A stretch of DNA of 64,000 bases from Candidatus Latescibacterota bacterium (GTDB lineage: Bacteria > Latescibacterota > MWCZ01): positions 186,001 through 250,000 of the forward strand of contig JAKJDF010000005.1 in NCBI GenBank assembly GCA_022706085.1. Direction: 5' to 3'. The position numbers were made by a program, and so were the translations under genes. Under the pieces are notes generated by a model. The model did not search any database. It worked only from the letters and a program-made list of their open reading frames with translations, and was not told the DNA's origin. Shown here piece after piece: positions 26,363 through 35,545 of this stretch. Numbering within the stretch: the stretch's first letter is position 1; the number at the start of each line of letters is the position of its first letter.

Positions 26363-28459
26363 TTGGAAACAACTATCACGACGTACGCGCTCATCCTTGC
26401 GCTCCCGCTTGTCGCGTTTGTTGTGCAGGTGTTTTTAGGGAAAAGGCTCCCTCGAGGGGGAGACTGGCTGGTAATCGGCGCCATCTGTATCGACCTGTTG
26501 TTGTCCCTGCGAGTCTTCTTTGGAGCGCTGTTCTTTTCCTCATTCGCCGGCACACCATTTGTATGGAACCTGCACGGCTGGCTTGGGGACGCAGACACCG
26601 GGGTCCTCGCGTTATCAACCGGCATCATGGTGGACAACGTCACCGCAATGATGCTTGTGGTTGTGACGAGTTGCAGCACCCTCATTTTCCTTTTCAGCAC
26701 GGGGTACATGGCCGGTCACCCCCGCTACGGCCTGTTCTTCGCATATCTATCTCTGTTCGCGTTTTCCATGCTCCTGCTGGTCTTGGGCAACAATCTGATC
26801 GCGCTGTTCATGGGTTGGGAACTCGTAGGCTTGAGTTCGTACCTGCTCATAGGCTTCCTGTTCGAGGAGCCGGTGGTAGCCCCCGATATCGTTCCAGCCT
26901 CGGCCTGCAAAAAAGCATTCATCACGAACCGTATCGGCGATACAGGTTTTCTGCTCGGGATCCTCACCCTGTTCTCTTTCACCGGCAAAATTGCGTACGG
27001 CGACGTCTTCGAAGCAGTTCGGAACGGGGCATTCGGTGATCATGCCACCCTTCTGACTGTCGCCGGAATTCTCTTGTTCTGCGGTGCGATGGCGAAATCG
27101 GCCCAGTTCCCATTGCACGTGTGGCTTCCCGACGCGATGGCAGGCCCGACACCCGTCAGTGCTCTGATTCACGCCGCGACGATGGTAGCGGCAGGCGTAT
27201 ACATGGTTGCCCGTTTGTACCCACTTTTCACGCCGGATGCGTTGACCTTCATTGCGTACACAGGCGCGTTCACTGCGCTGTTCGGCGCCACCGTCGCGTT
27301 GGTGATGAACGACATCAAACGGGTGCTCGCCTACAGCACCATCAGCCAGCTCGGATACATGGTGTTTGGTCTGGGCGTAGGTGCGTACTCGGCTGGCCTT
27401 TTCCACCTGATGACCCACGCGTTCTTCAAAGCTTTGCTGTTCCTTGCCGCGGGAAGCGTGATCCATGCGATGCATCGCGCGTACCACCATGCGGGGCTCG
27501 AATGGAATCCGCGCTCCGGTGAGAATGACGCCCAGGACATGCGCAACATGGGTGGTTTGCGAAAGGCCATGCCTGTCACTTTCGTCACCACCGCCGTTGC
27601 CGTGCTGGCGATTTCCGGAGTGCCTTTCACCAGCGGTTTTTTGAGTAAGGACATGATCCTCGGAGGCGCGTTCGCGTTTGGTTTCGTTGAGTATCCGCAG
27701 CACTTCCTCATTCCGGTGTTCGGCTTTGCCGCAGCCATATTGACCGCATTCTACATGGCGCGTTTCCTGATCATGACGTTCCTTGGCGCAACCCGGGTGG
27801 CGGAACGCGGGCAAGAGGCGCTGCGGGAAAGCCCGTGGAACATGACGGTTCCCCTTGTCCTCCTCGCGGTGTTGTGCGGCTGGTTCTGGTATAATCCGGA
27901 CCCCACAACCATTTTCGCGAAAGGGTGGGTGTCGTCCTTCCTGACGCCGCCCGCTTCGGCTGTCCCGCCAACGCTTGTGACGCCTTCCGCGGACGCTCAC
28001 CATGTCGCGCATCTGACAGCAATGCTCGTGTCGCTGGTCTGTGCCGGGGCCGGTTTTTTTGCCGCGTGGATGCTTGATCGGCGGGGCGCGATTTCGTTGG
28101 AGCACTGGAGGCTGTCGGGGTCGAGGGTCTACCAGCTTCTGGCCAACAAGTACTACGTTGATGAGCTCTACCACACGACTGTGGTTGCCGGAATGGTTGG
28201 GCTTTCGCGCATTTTGGGGTGGTTTGACAAAGTCTTCATAGATGGAATGGTCAACGCCACAGGTCGCTTCCAGACAGGGTTATCCGAATTGTCCGGTCTG
28301 ATCGACAAATTCGGCGTTGATGGTCTTGTGAACGGGTTGGCTCGTTTTGTGCGCGATACCGGGAATGAAGTACGGCAAATCCAGACGGGACGCATTCAGA
28401 ACTACATCGTGTACGCAACAGTGGGGCTCATTGTTTTGATCGTGGTTACCGGCATGTGA
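26363..28459 (+). CDS. nuoL: NADH-quinone oxidoreductase subunit L (antiporter-like)
   Basis: A 698-residue antiporter-like proton-pumping subunit. The conserved glutamate is in MGWELVGLSSYLLIGFLF, the lysine and histidine channel residues in MAKSAQFPLHVWLPDAMAGPTPVSALIHAATMVAAGVYMVAR. The long C-terminal lateral helix region after residue 560 is present. The start is TTG 26363, with GGGATAAGG upstream. Five bases after nuoK. Confidence 0.94.
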   Translation: METTITTYALILALPLVAFVVQVFLGKRLPRGGDWLVIGAICIDLLLSLRVFFGALFFSSFAGTPFVWNLHGWLGDADTGVLALSTGIMVDNVTAMMLVVVTSCSTLIFLFSTGYMAGHPRYGLFFAYLSLFAFSMLLLVLGNNLIALFMGWELVGLSSYLLIGFLFEEPVVAPDIVPASACKKAFITNRIGDTGFLLGILTLFSFTGKIAYGDVFEAVRNGAFGDHATLLTVAGILLFCGAMAKSAQFPLHVWLPDAMAGPTPVSALIHAATMVAAGVYMVARLYPLFTPDALTFIAYTGAFTALFGATVALVMNDIKRVLAYSTISQLGYMVFGLGVGAYSAGLFHLMTHAFFKALLFLAAGSVIHAMHRAYHHAGLEWNPRSGENDAQDMRNMGGLRKAMPVTFVTTAVAVLAISGVPFTSGFLSKDMILGGAFAFGFVEYPQHFLIPVFGFAAAILTAFYMARFLIMTFLGATRVAERGQEALRESPWNMTVPLVLLAVLCGWFWYNPDPTTIFAKGWVSSFLTPPASAVPPTLVTPSADAHHVAHLTAMLVSLVCAGAGFFAAWMLDRRGAISLEHWRLSGSRVYQLLANKYYVDELYHTTVVAGMVGLSRILGWFDKVFIDGMVNATGRFQTGLSELSGLIDKFGVDGLVNGLARFVRDTGNEVRQIQTGRIQNYIVYATVGLIVLIVVTGM

Positions 28460-28472
28460 GGGCACTCCGGAT

Positions 28473-30026
28473 ATGGCCAACATCCTTTCTTGGTTGACAT
28501 TTCTGCCACTGGTCGGAATGGCAGTGATCCTCATCATCCCAACCAGATTGTGGAAAAACAGTGAATTGGTCAGGTACGTTGCCCTCGGCACGACACTGGG
28601 GTGCTTTGCCTTGGCGGCATGGCTCTTCTTCGCATTTGATCGCAGTTCCAGCGGGATGCAATTCGTCGAAAATGCCGACTGGATACCCTACTTCTCCATC
28701 CGTTACACCCTTGGCGTCGATGGCCTTTCGATCCTGATGGTATTGCTGACACAGATTATCGGCGTTGTTGGCGTCATCGCGTCATGGAACATCAACAAAG
28801 CAGTCAAGGGCTATTTCACGCTGTACCTCTTGCTCCAGACCGGCATGACCGGGGTATTCTGCGCACTCGACTTCGTTCTGTTCTACGTGTTCTGGGAAGT
28901 CATGTTGTTGCCGATGTACTTCCTCATCGGCATATGGGGCGGCCCCCGTAAAGAATACGCGGCAATCAAGTTCTTCCTGTACACGTTGCTGGGCAGCGTG
29001 CTGATGCTACTCGCGATCCTCGCGTTGTATCTCAACATGCAGGCGCCCAGCTTCAGCATCATCGCGATGGCCGACCCTGCCAATTTCCGGGCCGACGGAT
29101 GGCTTGTACGCAACATGCCAACCTGGTTCTTTGACCTCACCCCGAAAGAACTTGTCTGGCTTGCCTTCTTCGTGGGCTTCGCGATCAAAATACCTGCATT
29201 CCCGTTCCACACGTGGCTTCCGGATGCCCACGTGGAAGCGCCGACAGCAATAAGTGTCATTCTCGCCGGCATCCTTCTGAAAATGGGAACGTACGGCATC
29301 CTGCGCGTCAATTTTCCCATCCTTCCGGCGGAAACCGTTCATTTTGCGACCTTTATCGCAGTGATCGCCGTAATAAACATCGTGTACGGCGCGCTGTGCG
29401 CGATGGCACAGAAGGATCTCAAAAGCCTCGTGGCGTATTCTTCGATCAGCCATATGGGTTACGTAATGCTGGGCATGGTTTCCTGGCATAGCGAGGCGGG
29501 ATTGAACGGCGCGGTGCTGCAGATGTTCAACCACGGAACAATCACTGCCATGCTGTTCCTCCTTGTCGGCGTGGTGTACGACCGGGCACATCATCGCCGC
29601 ATCGATGGTTTCGGCGGGCTCTGGGCAAAGGTCCCCGTCTTTTCGGGCCTTTTCGTCGTTGCTTCAATGGCGGCCCTGGGGCTGCCCGGGCTTTCCGGGT
29701 TCATCAGCGAGCTCCTTGTGTTCATGGGTGCCTTCGCCAGCCACCGCGTTTTCGCGGTAATAGCATCATCCGGCATCGTTCTCGGCGCCGCATATCTTCT
29801 CTGGACGATTCAGAGGGTCTTCATGGGGCCACTGAACCCCGCATACGCAGACAAGGACGCAATGCCCGAAATCTCCGCAAGGGAGGTCGCTTCCGTCGTT
29901 CCGTTGATGATAATTGTCGTCGTGCTGGGCGTGTACCCCGCGCCGGCGCTCAATCTTATCGGCCCCACGCTGGGGTCGCTCCTCCAGACGATGCAAAGCG
30001 CCGCTGGCGCGGCGATCCTCCCCTAA
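28473..30026 (+). CDS. nuoM: NADH-quinone oxidoreductase subunit M (antiporter-like)
   Basis: A 517-residue antiporter-like subunit with about 14 helices. The conserved glutamate lies in FYVFWEVMLLPMYFLIGIWGG; the channel lysine region is KIPAFPFHTWLPDAHVEAPTAISVILAGILLKMG. Normal length. Thirteen bases after nuoL. Confidence 0.95.
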   Translation: MANILSWLTFLPLVGMAVILIIPTRLWKNSELVRYVALGTTLGCFALAAWLFFAFDRSSSGMQFVENADWIPYFSIRYTLGVDGLSILMVLLTQIIGVVGVIASWNINKAVKGYFTLYLLLQTGMTGVFCALDFVLFYVFWEVMLLPMYFLIGIWGGPRKEYAAIKFFLYTLLGSVLMLLAILALYLNMQAPSFSIIAMADPANFRADGWLVRNMPTWFFDLTPKELVWLAFFVGFAIKIPAFPFHTWLPDAHVEAPTAISVILAGILLKMGTYGILRVNFPILPAETVHFATFIAVIAVINIVYGALCAMAQKDLKSLVAYSSISHMGYVMLGMVSWHSEAGLNGAVLQMFNHGTITAMLFLLVGVVYDRAHHRRIDGFGGLWAKVPVFSGLFVVASMAALGLPGLSGFISELLVFMGAFASHRVFAVIASSGIVLGAAYLLWTIQRVFMGPLNPAYADKDAMPEISAREVASVVPLMIIVVVLGVYPAPALNLIGPTLGSLLQTMQSAAGAAILP

Positions 30027-30045
30027 GCCGGAGGATCAGGAAGCG

Positions 30046-31524
30046 ATGGATTCGATCCAGGATCACATCATTTCAAGCGTGCACGCCTTCGCGCCAGAGG
30101 GAGTCCTCGCGGCAACACTTCTCCTCATCATCGTGGCGGATCTGTTGCCGGCGACCTCGCGCCCGGGTGTTTCCCTCGGGTTGGCCCTCGGAGGTCTTGC
30201 GGCATCTGCTGCGGCCGTGGTGCGTCTGCCCGCCGGGGAGACGCTCATCTTCGCCGGCATGCTTGCAACAGATGGCTTCGCCGCAACATTCAAACTCGTC
30301 GCGGCGGCCGTTGCCGCAGTAGTGCTGGTAGTGTCGTATCGCGCAACCGACGTCGACAGGGAACATTTCGCGGAGTACTGCGCGATGGCGGTCGCGTTGA
30401 GTATGGGCGCCTACGTCATGGCGGCAGCCGCGAACCTGTTGAGCATGTTCCTGGCATTTGAACTTGTCAGCATGTCGTCTTACATACTGACCGCGCACCT
30501 GAAGGAAGACAGTAAATCCAGCGAGGCCGCACTCAAATACGTCGTCTTCAGCGCATCCTCCAGCGCCGTGATGCTGTACGGCATGTCACTCGTTTATGGC
30601 CTTACAGGCACGCTCGTGCTGCAGTCAATCATGCCTGGACTCGCCCACAGCACTGCACCCCTCGCTCAGTCCGTCGGAGTGCTTTTCATTCTGGCCGGCC
30701 TTACCTACAAGATTGCAGCGGTCCCGTACCATTTCTGGTGCCCGGACGTGTACGAGGGGGCACCCGCGCCCGTCGCGGCCTTCCTCTCCGTCGGCCCAAA
30801 GGCCGCGGGGATGGCAATGCTCGCCCGCTTCTTGAACGAGGCGTTGTTCCTTCCGCCAGGCTCCCCCATTCGGGCCGGGATTGATTTCGGCAACTGGCAG
30901 ACCGCAATTGTACTTGTCAGTGCCGTAACGATGACCCTCGGCAACCTTTCCGCGCTGCGCCAGACGAACGTCAAACGCCTTCTCGCGTACAGTTCGATTG
31001 CCCACGCAGGTTACATGCTGATGGCGCTGGCAGTCATCAGGCCGTTCGGCGTCGCCGCGATGACGTTTTACGTCGTTGCGTACGCGATCATGAACCTTGG
31101 TGCCTTCCTTGTCGTCATCGCGCTTGGAAAGAGTATGCGCAGCGAGGAACTTGATTCGTACGCCGGTCTGGGAGCTCGCGCTCCGGTTGTTGCAGTATTG
31201 ATGGCGATCTTTCTGTTTTCCCTCGCCGGGATGCCTCCGACAATGGGATTCATCGGCAAGCTGTATCTTTTCTGGGCCGTTCTGGAAGGGAGAGGACTCG
31301 CCTGGCTGGCCGTTGTTGCGGCTTTGAACACGGTGATCGCGCTGTACTATTACGCGCGCATTCTCCGGCAGATGTTCTTCCTCCCCGCGCGAGAGGGAGC
31401 TGCAGAGATTCGCGTCGAGCCGATCCATTACGTCGTTTTGTTCCTGCTGGCGATTCCGACGTTGGTGCTCGGTGTGTACTGGGGCCCTCTCTGGGGAGCT
31501 ATTTCGGCCGCCGGGACACCGTGA
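30046..31524 (+). CDS. nuoN: NADH-quinone oxidoreductase subunit N (antiporter-like)
   Basis: A 492-residue antiporter-like subunit. Conserved motifs are FLAFELVSMSSYILTAHLKED and TYKIAAVPYHFWCPDVYEGAPAPVAAFL, with the essential glutamate and lysine. ATG 30046 has GGAGGATCAGGA upstream; the frame is open back to 29914 inside nuoM. Last nuo gene; the stop overlaps a possible GTG start of the next gene. No nuoE, nuoF or nuoG follows. Confidence 0.95.
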   Translation: MDSIQDHIISSVHAFAPEGVLAATLLLIIVADLLPATSRPGVSLGLALGGLAASAAAVVRLPAGETLIFAGMLATDGFAATFKLVAAAVAAVVLVVSYRATDVDREHFAEYCAMAVALSMGAYVMAAAANLLSMFLAFELVSMSSYILTAHLKEDSKSSEAALKYVVFSASSSAVMLYGMSLVYGLTGTLVLQSIMPGLAHSTAPLAQSVGVLFILAGLTYKIAAVPYHFWCPDVYEGAPAPVAAFLSVGPKAAGMAMLARFLNEALFLPPGSPIRAGIDFGNWQTAIVLVSAVTMTLGNLSALRQTNVKRLLAYSSIAHAGYMLMALAVIRPFGVAAMTFYVVAYAIMNLGAFLVVIALGKSMRSEELDSYAGLGARAPVVAVLMAIFLFSLAGMPPTMGFIGKLYLFWAVLEGRGLAWLAVVAALNTVIALYYYARILRQMFFLPAREGAAEIRVEPIHYVVLFLLAIPTLVLGVYWGPLWGAISAAGTP

Positions 31525-31544
31525 AGCAGCGGGAAGGCTCCGAA

Positions 31545-32168
31545 ATGGGCCGAACACCACTGGCTATATCTCTTCTCGTCTGTAGTCTCGCTCTCCAATC
31601 TGCTGCGGCAGAGCGTGTTACACGCACGCGATGGTCTTTTTCCCTCGGGCCGTCTGCAATCTTGCTCTCGAACGTTGCGCACGGTGACCTCGCGGGGGTT
31701 TCGGCGCCGGCCGGCACAGGTCGGGGTGGCTCTGCCCACCTCGGCTTCGAGGTCACTTCTCACTTCGCGATGCGCCTCGCAATTCACAGCGCACGGCACG
31801 GTATTTCGGGACCCGGGACAGGAGGCACCGCCTCCGCTGCGGTGGATTTCGTGGGCATTCAGAAGTATGGAGCTGTTGCGCCGTTCCTGTTCGGGAGGGT
31901 CGGCAAACACGCGTTCGTCCTGTCGGATGCCCGGACAACTGCCTCAGGGCCGCTTCGCGATCATTCCTGGAACGGTCATCTGCTGGGCGGAGGCGCAGGG
32001 GTGCGAATGTACCTAACCCGGCGCCTCAGCGTCGCTCCGGAGGTGTCACTGTGCTGGGTGCGGTACAACAAGGTCATGAGCACCGACGGAACCGGAACGC
32101 AATTGCCGCTTGATCCCATCAGCGGTACAACGGGGTCAGCGTCCCTCCTGATGAGTATTCACTGGTGA
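31545..32168 (+). CDS. Small outer-membrane beta-barrel-like protein
   Basis: About 207 residues from ATG 31545, beginning with a good Sec signal peptide (MGRTPLAISLLVCSLALQSAAA, cleavage before Glu). The rest alternates hydrophobic and polar residues with many glycines and ends SLLMSIHW, with a terminal aromatic residue as in outer-membrane barrels. It looks like an eight-strand OmpA/OmpW-type barrel. GTG 31521, overlapping the nuoN stop, is an alternative start but would add a charged stretch before the signal. It follows nuo directly, although a functional link to complex I is doubtful. Confidence 0.6.
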   Translation: MGRTPLAISLLVCSLALQSAAAERVTRTRWSFSLGPSAILLSNVAHGDLAGVSAPAGTGRGGSAHLGFEVTSHFAMRLAIHSARHGISGPGTGGTASAAVDFVGIQKYGAVAPFLFGRVGKHAFVLSDARTTASGPLRDHSWNGHLLGGGAGVRMYLTRRLSVAPEVSLCWVRYNKVMSTDGTGTQLPLDPISGTTGSASLLMSIHW

Positions 32169-32202
32169 TCAAAGCTCTATCCCGGCAGTTCAGGAACACG
32201 CT

Positions 32203-33270
32203 TCACGCGCTGGTGACTGCGTGAGGCGAATCGAACCATCGTCCCTTCAGATACAACGAAACGTTCACCAGGCCTATCAGAACCGGAACCTCTACCAGGG
32301 GACCTATCACCGCGGCGAAGGCGGCGCCGCTGTTGATGCCGAACACGGCAACTGCAACAGCAATGGCAAGTTCGAAGTTGTTGCTCGCTGCCGTAAAGCT
32401 GAGCGTCGCGGTTTTCGCGTAATCCGCTCCCGCTTTCCTGCCGACCCAGAAACTGATGAGGAACATGAGCACGAAGTAAATCAGCAGTGGGACGGCGATG
32501 CGCACCACGTCGAAAGGGATCTGGACGATCAGGTTGCCTTTGAGACTGAACATCACCACGATGGTGAACAGAAGAGCAATCAGCGTGATGGGGCTTATTC
32601 TCGGAATGAACTGCGCGTGGTACCACTCCTTCCCTCGGGATTTCACCAGGACAAGCCGTGTCAGCGCACCGGCGATGAAAGGAATGCCGAGATAAATGAA
32701 CACGCTCTCCGCAATCTGGCCTATTCCGACGTTGACAACGGCTCCCCGCAAGCCGAACAACGGGGGCAGAACCGTGATGAAGAACCACGCAAAGACACTG
32801 TAAAAGAGCACCTGGAAGATGCTGTTGAATGCCACGAGGCCGGCGCAATATTCGGTATCGCCCCTGGCAAGGTCGTTCCAGACGATCACCATGGCAATGC
32901 AGCGGGCAAGACCTATCATGATCAGGCCTACCATGTAATCCGGGTAGTCTGACAAGAACGTGATTGCGAGAACAAACATGAGGATCGGGCCGATAACCCA
33001 GTTCTGCACCAGCGATAGCCCGAGGATCTTGCCATTGCGGAATACGTCGCCCAGCTCTTCATACTTCACTTTTGCGAGCGGGGGATACATCATGAGGATG
33101 AGCCCGATGGCAATCGGGATGTTGGTCGTGCCGACCTGAAAACGGTGAATGAAGCCCTCAGTGCCGGGAACGAAGTAGCCGACCGCCACGCCGGCGGCCA
33201 TCCCCAGAAATATCCAGAGAGTGAGAAATCTGTCGAGGAACGACAAACGCCGCAACTTCGCTTCAACCAT
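32203..33270 (-). CDS. acr3: ACR3-family arsenite efflux permease
   Basis: A permease of about 355 residues and ten helices that exports arsenite using the proton motive force. The essential cysteine is in [19 protein letters not shown], the ACR3 signature, and [11 protein letters not shown] and [20 protein letters not shown] are also typical. The frame begins at 33318, but the ATG at 33270 has GGAGGATT nine bases upstream and gives the normal ACR3 length. Last gene of the leftward ars operon, 72 bases after arsM. Confidence 0.93.
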   Translation of the reverse strand: MVEAKLRRLSFLDRFLTLWIFLGMAAGVAVGYFVPGTEGFIHRFQVGTTNIPIAIGLILMMYPPLAKVKYEELGDVFRNGKILGLSLVQNWVIGPILMFVLAITFLSDYPDYMVGLIMIGLARCIAMVIVWNDLARGDTEYCAGLVAFNSIFQVLFYSVFAWFFITVLPPLFGLRGAVVNVGIGQIAESVFIYLGIPFIAGALTRLVLVKSRGKEWYHAQFIPRISPITLIALLFTIVVMFSLKGNLIVQIPFDVVRIAVPLLIYFVLMFLISFWVGRKAGADYAKTATLSFTAASNNFELAIAVAVAVFGINSGAAFAAVIGPLVEVPVLIGLVNVSLYLKGRWFDSPHAVTSA

Positions 33271-33342
33271 CGAACAATCCTCCGCTTTTGACACTGCCGT
33301 CATCTCCCGACCACGCATTCAGACCAACGCTCAGTTGCGTTC

Positions 33343-34164
33343 TCAGCCTGTCCACGGGCGGACTGCCGTGATCAGCGCGGACACAACATAGTTCTCAATC
33401 CCGCTCCCGGGTGCCCAGCGGCTGATCAACTCACGGCTCTTCTCGTCTATCTCAACGCGGATGTCCTGGAATCCAGAGTTTTCCAACCACGACCGAATTT
33501 CATCCACCGAGGCCGCCCCGCCTATACAGCCGCACACCAGATCATCATCCGTGCGCACACTCTCCGGCAGAGGTCTGTCTGCAACGATGTCCGAGATCGA
33601 AAGCCGTCCGCCCGGTTTCAGCACACGGAAACATTCTCTGAACACCGCAGCTTTGTCCAGCGACAGATTCACGACACAGTTCGATATGATGACATCCACG
33701 CTTTCGTCGGCAACAGGAAGGTGCTCGATCTCACCCAGCCGGAACTCCACGTTGTTGAGGCCCGTGCGCTCTGTGTACGTTGCCACGTTGTTCCGCGCCT
33801 TCGTCACCATCTCCGGAGTCATATCCACGCCGATAACGCGGCCGCCCGCCCCGACGATCTGCCCGGCGAGAAACACGTCAAGGCCCCCCCCGCTGCCGAG
33901 GTCGAGAACAACCTCACCTTCCCCGATCGAGGCAAGCACGAGCGGATTGCCGCAGGATAACCCCATGTTCGCGCCTTCCGGGAGCGTTGCCAGCTCTTCG
34001 ACCGTGTATCCGGCGGCCAGAGCGGCCTGCGTCGCATCGGCTTTCTCCCCGGGTGTTCCAGAACAGCATGTGGAACTCGCGCAACAGGATGTGGCGCCGG
34101 AAGTCGCGATATCGGCGTAACGCTTGCGGATTTTGCCCCGCGTAATGTGTAGGAGTTCAGACAC
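33343..34164 (-). CDS. arsM: Arsenite S-adenosylmethionine methyltransferase
   Basis: A 273-residue enzyme that methylates trivalent arsenic. The SAM-binding motif VLDLGSGGGLD is at 86-96. Candidate arsenic-binding cysteines are Cys71 in GLSCGNP, Cys163 in SNCVVN and Cys211/213 in VCGCIGG, all at the family positions; an extra cysteine cluster (27, 28, 33, 34) lies in the N-terminal region. The start is GTG with AGGAAGGGG upstream. It lies between the DUF6951 gene and acr3. Confidence 0.93.
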   Translation of the reverse strand: MSELLHITRGKIRKRYADIATSGATSCCASSTCCSGTPGEKADATQAALAAGYTVEELATLPEGANMGLSCGNPLVLASIGEGEVVLDLGSGGGLDVFLAGQIVGAGGRVIGVDMTPEMVTKARNNVATYTERTGLNNVEFRLGEIEHLPVADESVDVIISNCVVNLSLDKAAVFRECFRVLKPGGRLSISDIVADRPLPESVRTDDDLVCGCIGGAASVDEIRSWLENSGFQDIRVEIDEKSRELISRWAPGSGIENYVVSALITAVRPWTG

Positions 34165-34200
34165 GAAGACCCCTTCCTGAAACCACTTCTCCGTGGTTCC

Positions 34201-34545
34201 CTATCGTTTGCTCAGCGAGATGGAAATGTCCTTCGGCAAGGCGAGCCCGGCCGCAACCTGCATCGCTTTGAACAAGCCGGACGGGACGACGCATCCGGAG
34301 CAGCACCCTCTCAGGTGTTCCCGGACAAGACCCATCAGAACACCGTCGGACGCCGGGTTGATTTCCTCGTACGCGTCGATCGGCTCGTGCTGTCTCAAAG
34401 ATTTCCCCAGTTTCGCGATTTTTTCGCAGTTGCTTGATACGCGGAACTCGACGTTCTGGTTGTCCGGGCTGGACACCTCCGCAGACGTGACAAAGCCACA
34501 GATTCCCGCATTGATGGTCACCAACGCATCCAAATCGCACCTCAT
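34201..34545 (-). CDS. DUF6951-family cysteine-containing small protein
   Basis: A 114-residue protein. The pattern INAGICGFVTSAEV, then FRVSSNCEKIAKL, HLRGCCSGCVVPSGLFKAMQVAAGLALPKDISI matches the DUF6951 family, also common in methanogens and often near arsenic or corrinoid genes. Five cysteines (16, 40, 81, 82, 85) could bind a metal or metalloid. The gene is in the middle of the leftward ars operon, between arsC and arsM. A chaperone or sensor role for arsenite is inference. Confidence 0.7.
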   Translation of the reverse strand: MRCDLDALVTINAGICGFVTSAEVSSPDNQNVEFRVSSNCEKIAKLGKSLRQHEPIDAYEEINPASDGVLMGLVREHLRGCCSGCVVPSGLFKAMQVAAGLALPKDISISLSKR

Positions 34546-34599
34546 GTCGTGTAGAAGGGAAAATCACACGGAGTACTCAGCTCCACAGCTCAAATTCTA

Positions 34600-35058
34600 T
34601 CAACCCGGTGTGAGTTTTTTGAGGGCATCGGGTAACGTTCCGACGAACTCCCGAATCTCGTCGCGCACCCGCCGGTAATGGGCAAGCGCCTCTTCTTCCG
34701 TAGCCGCGTGTTCCGCAAGACGAGGCGGATCGTCGAAGCCCACATGCACAACGCGTGCCTTCCCGCCAAGCCACATGGGGCAGGACTCATGCGCGTGATC
34801 GCACACGGTAACGACATAGTCAAAATCGATGTCTCGAAGCTCATCGACATGTTTGGAGCGATGGCCCGAAATGTCTACCCCGGCTTCCGCCATGACGCGC
34901 ACGGCAAGGGGGTTGAGCCCGTGCGTCTCGATACCCGCTGAAAAGGGTTCTATTTCGTCACCTTTGAGCTTTCGGGTCCAGCCTTCCGCCATCTGGCTCC
35001 TGCATGAATTGCCCGTACACAGGAACAGGATTCTCAGCTTTGGTTTGACGTTCGGCAC
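34600..35058 (-). CDS. arsC: Arsenate reductase, thioredoxin-coupled (LMW-PTP type)
   Basis: A 152-residue arsenate reductase of the low-molecular-weight phosphatase fold. The catalytic loop is Cys14-X5-Arg20 (CTGNSCR); the relay cysteines are Cys86 and Cys93 in VCDHAHESCP, spaced as in the Staphylococcus aureus enzyme. It reduces arsenate to arsenite, for export by Acr3 or methylation by ArsM. A thioredoxin is needed; candidates are the proteins at 37255 and 46546. Its 5' end overlaps arsR by 25 bases. Confidence 0.93.
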   Translation of the reverse strand: MPNVKPKLRILFLCTGNSCRSQMAEGWTRKLKGDEIEPFSAGIETHGLNPLAVRVMAEAGVDISGHRSKHVDELRDIDFDYVVTVCDHAHESCPMWLGGKARVVHVGFDDPPRLAEHAATEEEALAHYRRVRDEIREFVGTLPDALKKLTPG

Positions 35059-35399
35059 AATTCCTCCGGACAGACGGAAATGACGCGGGCCACCTTTTCC
35101 CGGTCTTCCTCGATGGTCTCGTCGTTCTCAACGGAACGGATCACCCACTCGATGCAATCGCTGACAAGGGCGCTGGCATGGGGGTCGGCCAGACGGTAGT
35201 ACACCCATCGGCCGCGCTTGCTGCTTTCGACCAGCTTCGCCCCGTAGAGGATGGAGAGGTGAGTCGAGACAGTGGATGGCGCGAGGCCGAGAACCTCCAC
35301 GATCTGGCAGACACAGAGCTCGCCCGCGCGCAGCATTGTGAGGATCCTGATTCGATTGCTGTCCGCAAGTGCTTTCGTGATGGCGAGCAGGTCACGCAT
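35034..35399 (-). CDS. arsR: ArsR-family repressor of the leftward ars operon
   Basis: A 121-residue winged-helix repressor. The As(III)-binding Cys29-Val-Cys31 motif (ELCVCQIV) lies at the start of the DNA-recognition region, followed by LAPSTVSTHLSIL. It should release DNA when arsenite binds. ATG 35399 has GAGGA upstream. It is the first gene of the leftward operon and probably autoregulates from the promoter at 35428-35456. Confidence 0.93.
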   Translation of the reverse strand: MRDLLAITKALADSNRIRILTMLRAGELCVCQIVEVLGLAPSTVSTHLSILYGAKLVESSKRGRWVYYRLADPHASALVSDCIEWVIRSVENDETIEEDREKVARVISVCPEELCRTSNQS

Positions 35400-35419
35400 T
35401 CTAATTCCTCATTTCGACA

Positions 35420-35433
35420 TATAACGAATTATA
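35420..35433. promoter_or_regulatory. Candidate operator overlapping the leftward ars -10 box
   Basis: TATAA-CGAA-TTATA is a perfect 5-bp dyad with a 4-base centre that covers the -10 box of the leftward promoter; a repressor bound here would block open-complex formation. Confidence 0.4.
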
Positions 35434-35456
35434 ACATAACCGGCATGCCGACGCAA
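35428..35456 (-). promoter_or_regulatory. Promoter of the leftward ars operon
   Basis: On the minus strand TTGCGT (35451-35456) and a perfect TATAAT (35428-35433) are 17 bases apart. The 10-base palindrome CGGCATGCCG (35441-35450) lies in the spacer. Confidence 0.65.
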
Positions 35457-35495
35457 GAGCACGAAAGAAATCACGTCACCCATCCGGGATGCCTC

Positions 35496-35525
35496 TTGAC
35501 AATCCTTGGCGAATTCGCCAAATTT
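35496..35525 (+). promoter_or_regulatory. Promoter and operator of the rightward ars operon
   Basis: A perfect -35 TTGACA is at 35496-35501; the -10 region near 35520 is A/T-rich but weak (AAATTT). The 16-base perfect palindrome TTGGCGAATTCGCCAA (35506-35521) fills the spacer and is the likely binding site of the downstream ArsR. Confidence 0.6.
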
Positions 35526-35545
35526 AGAAAGTGAAAGGAACGCAC

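Noticed and set aside
26747-28174. 475-codon minus-strand open frame
   Set aside because: It is a shadow of nuoL.
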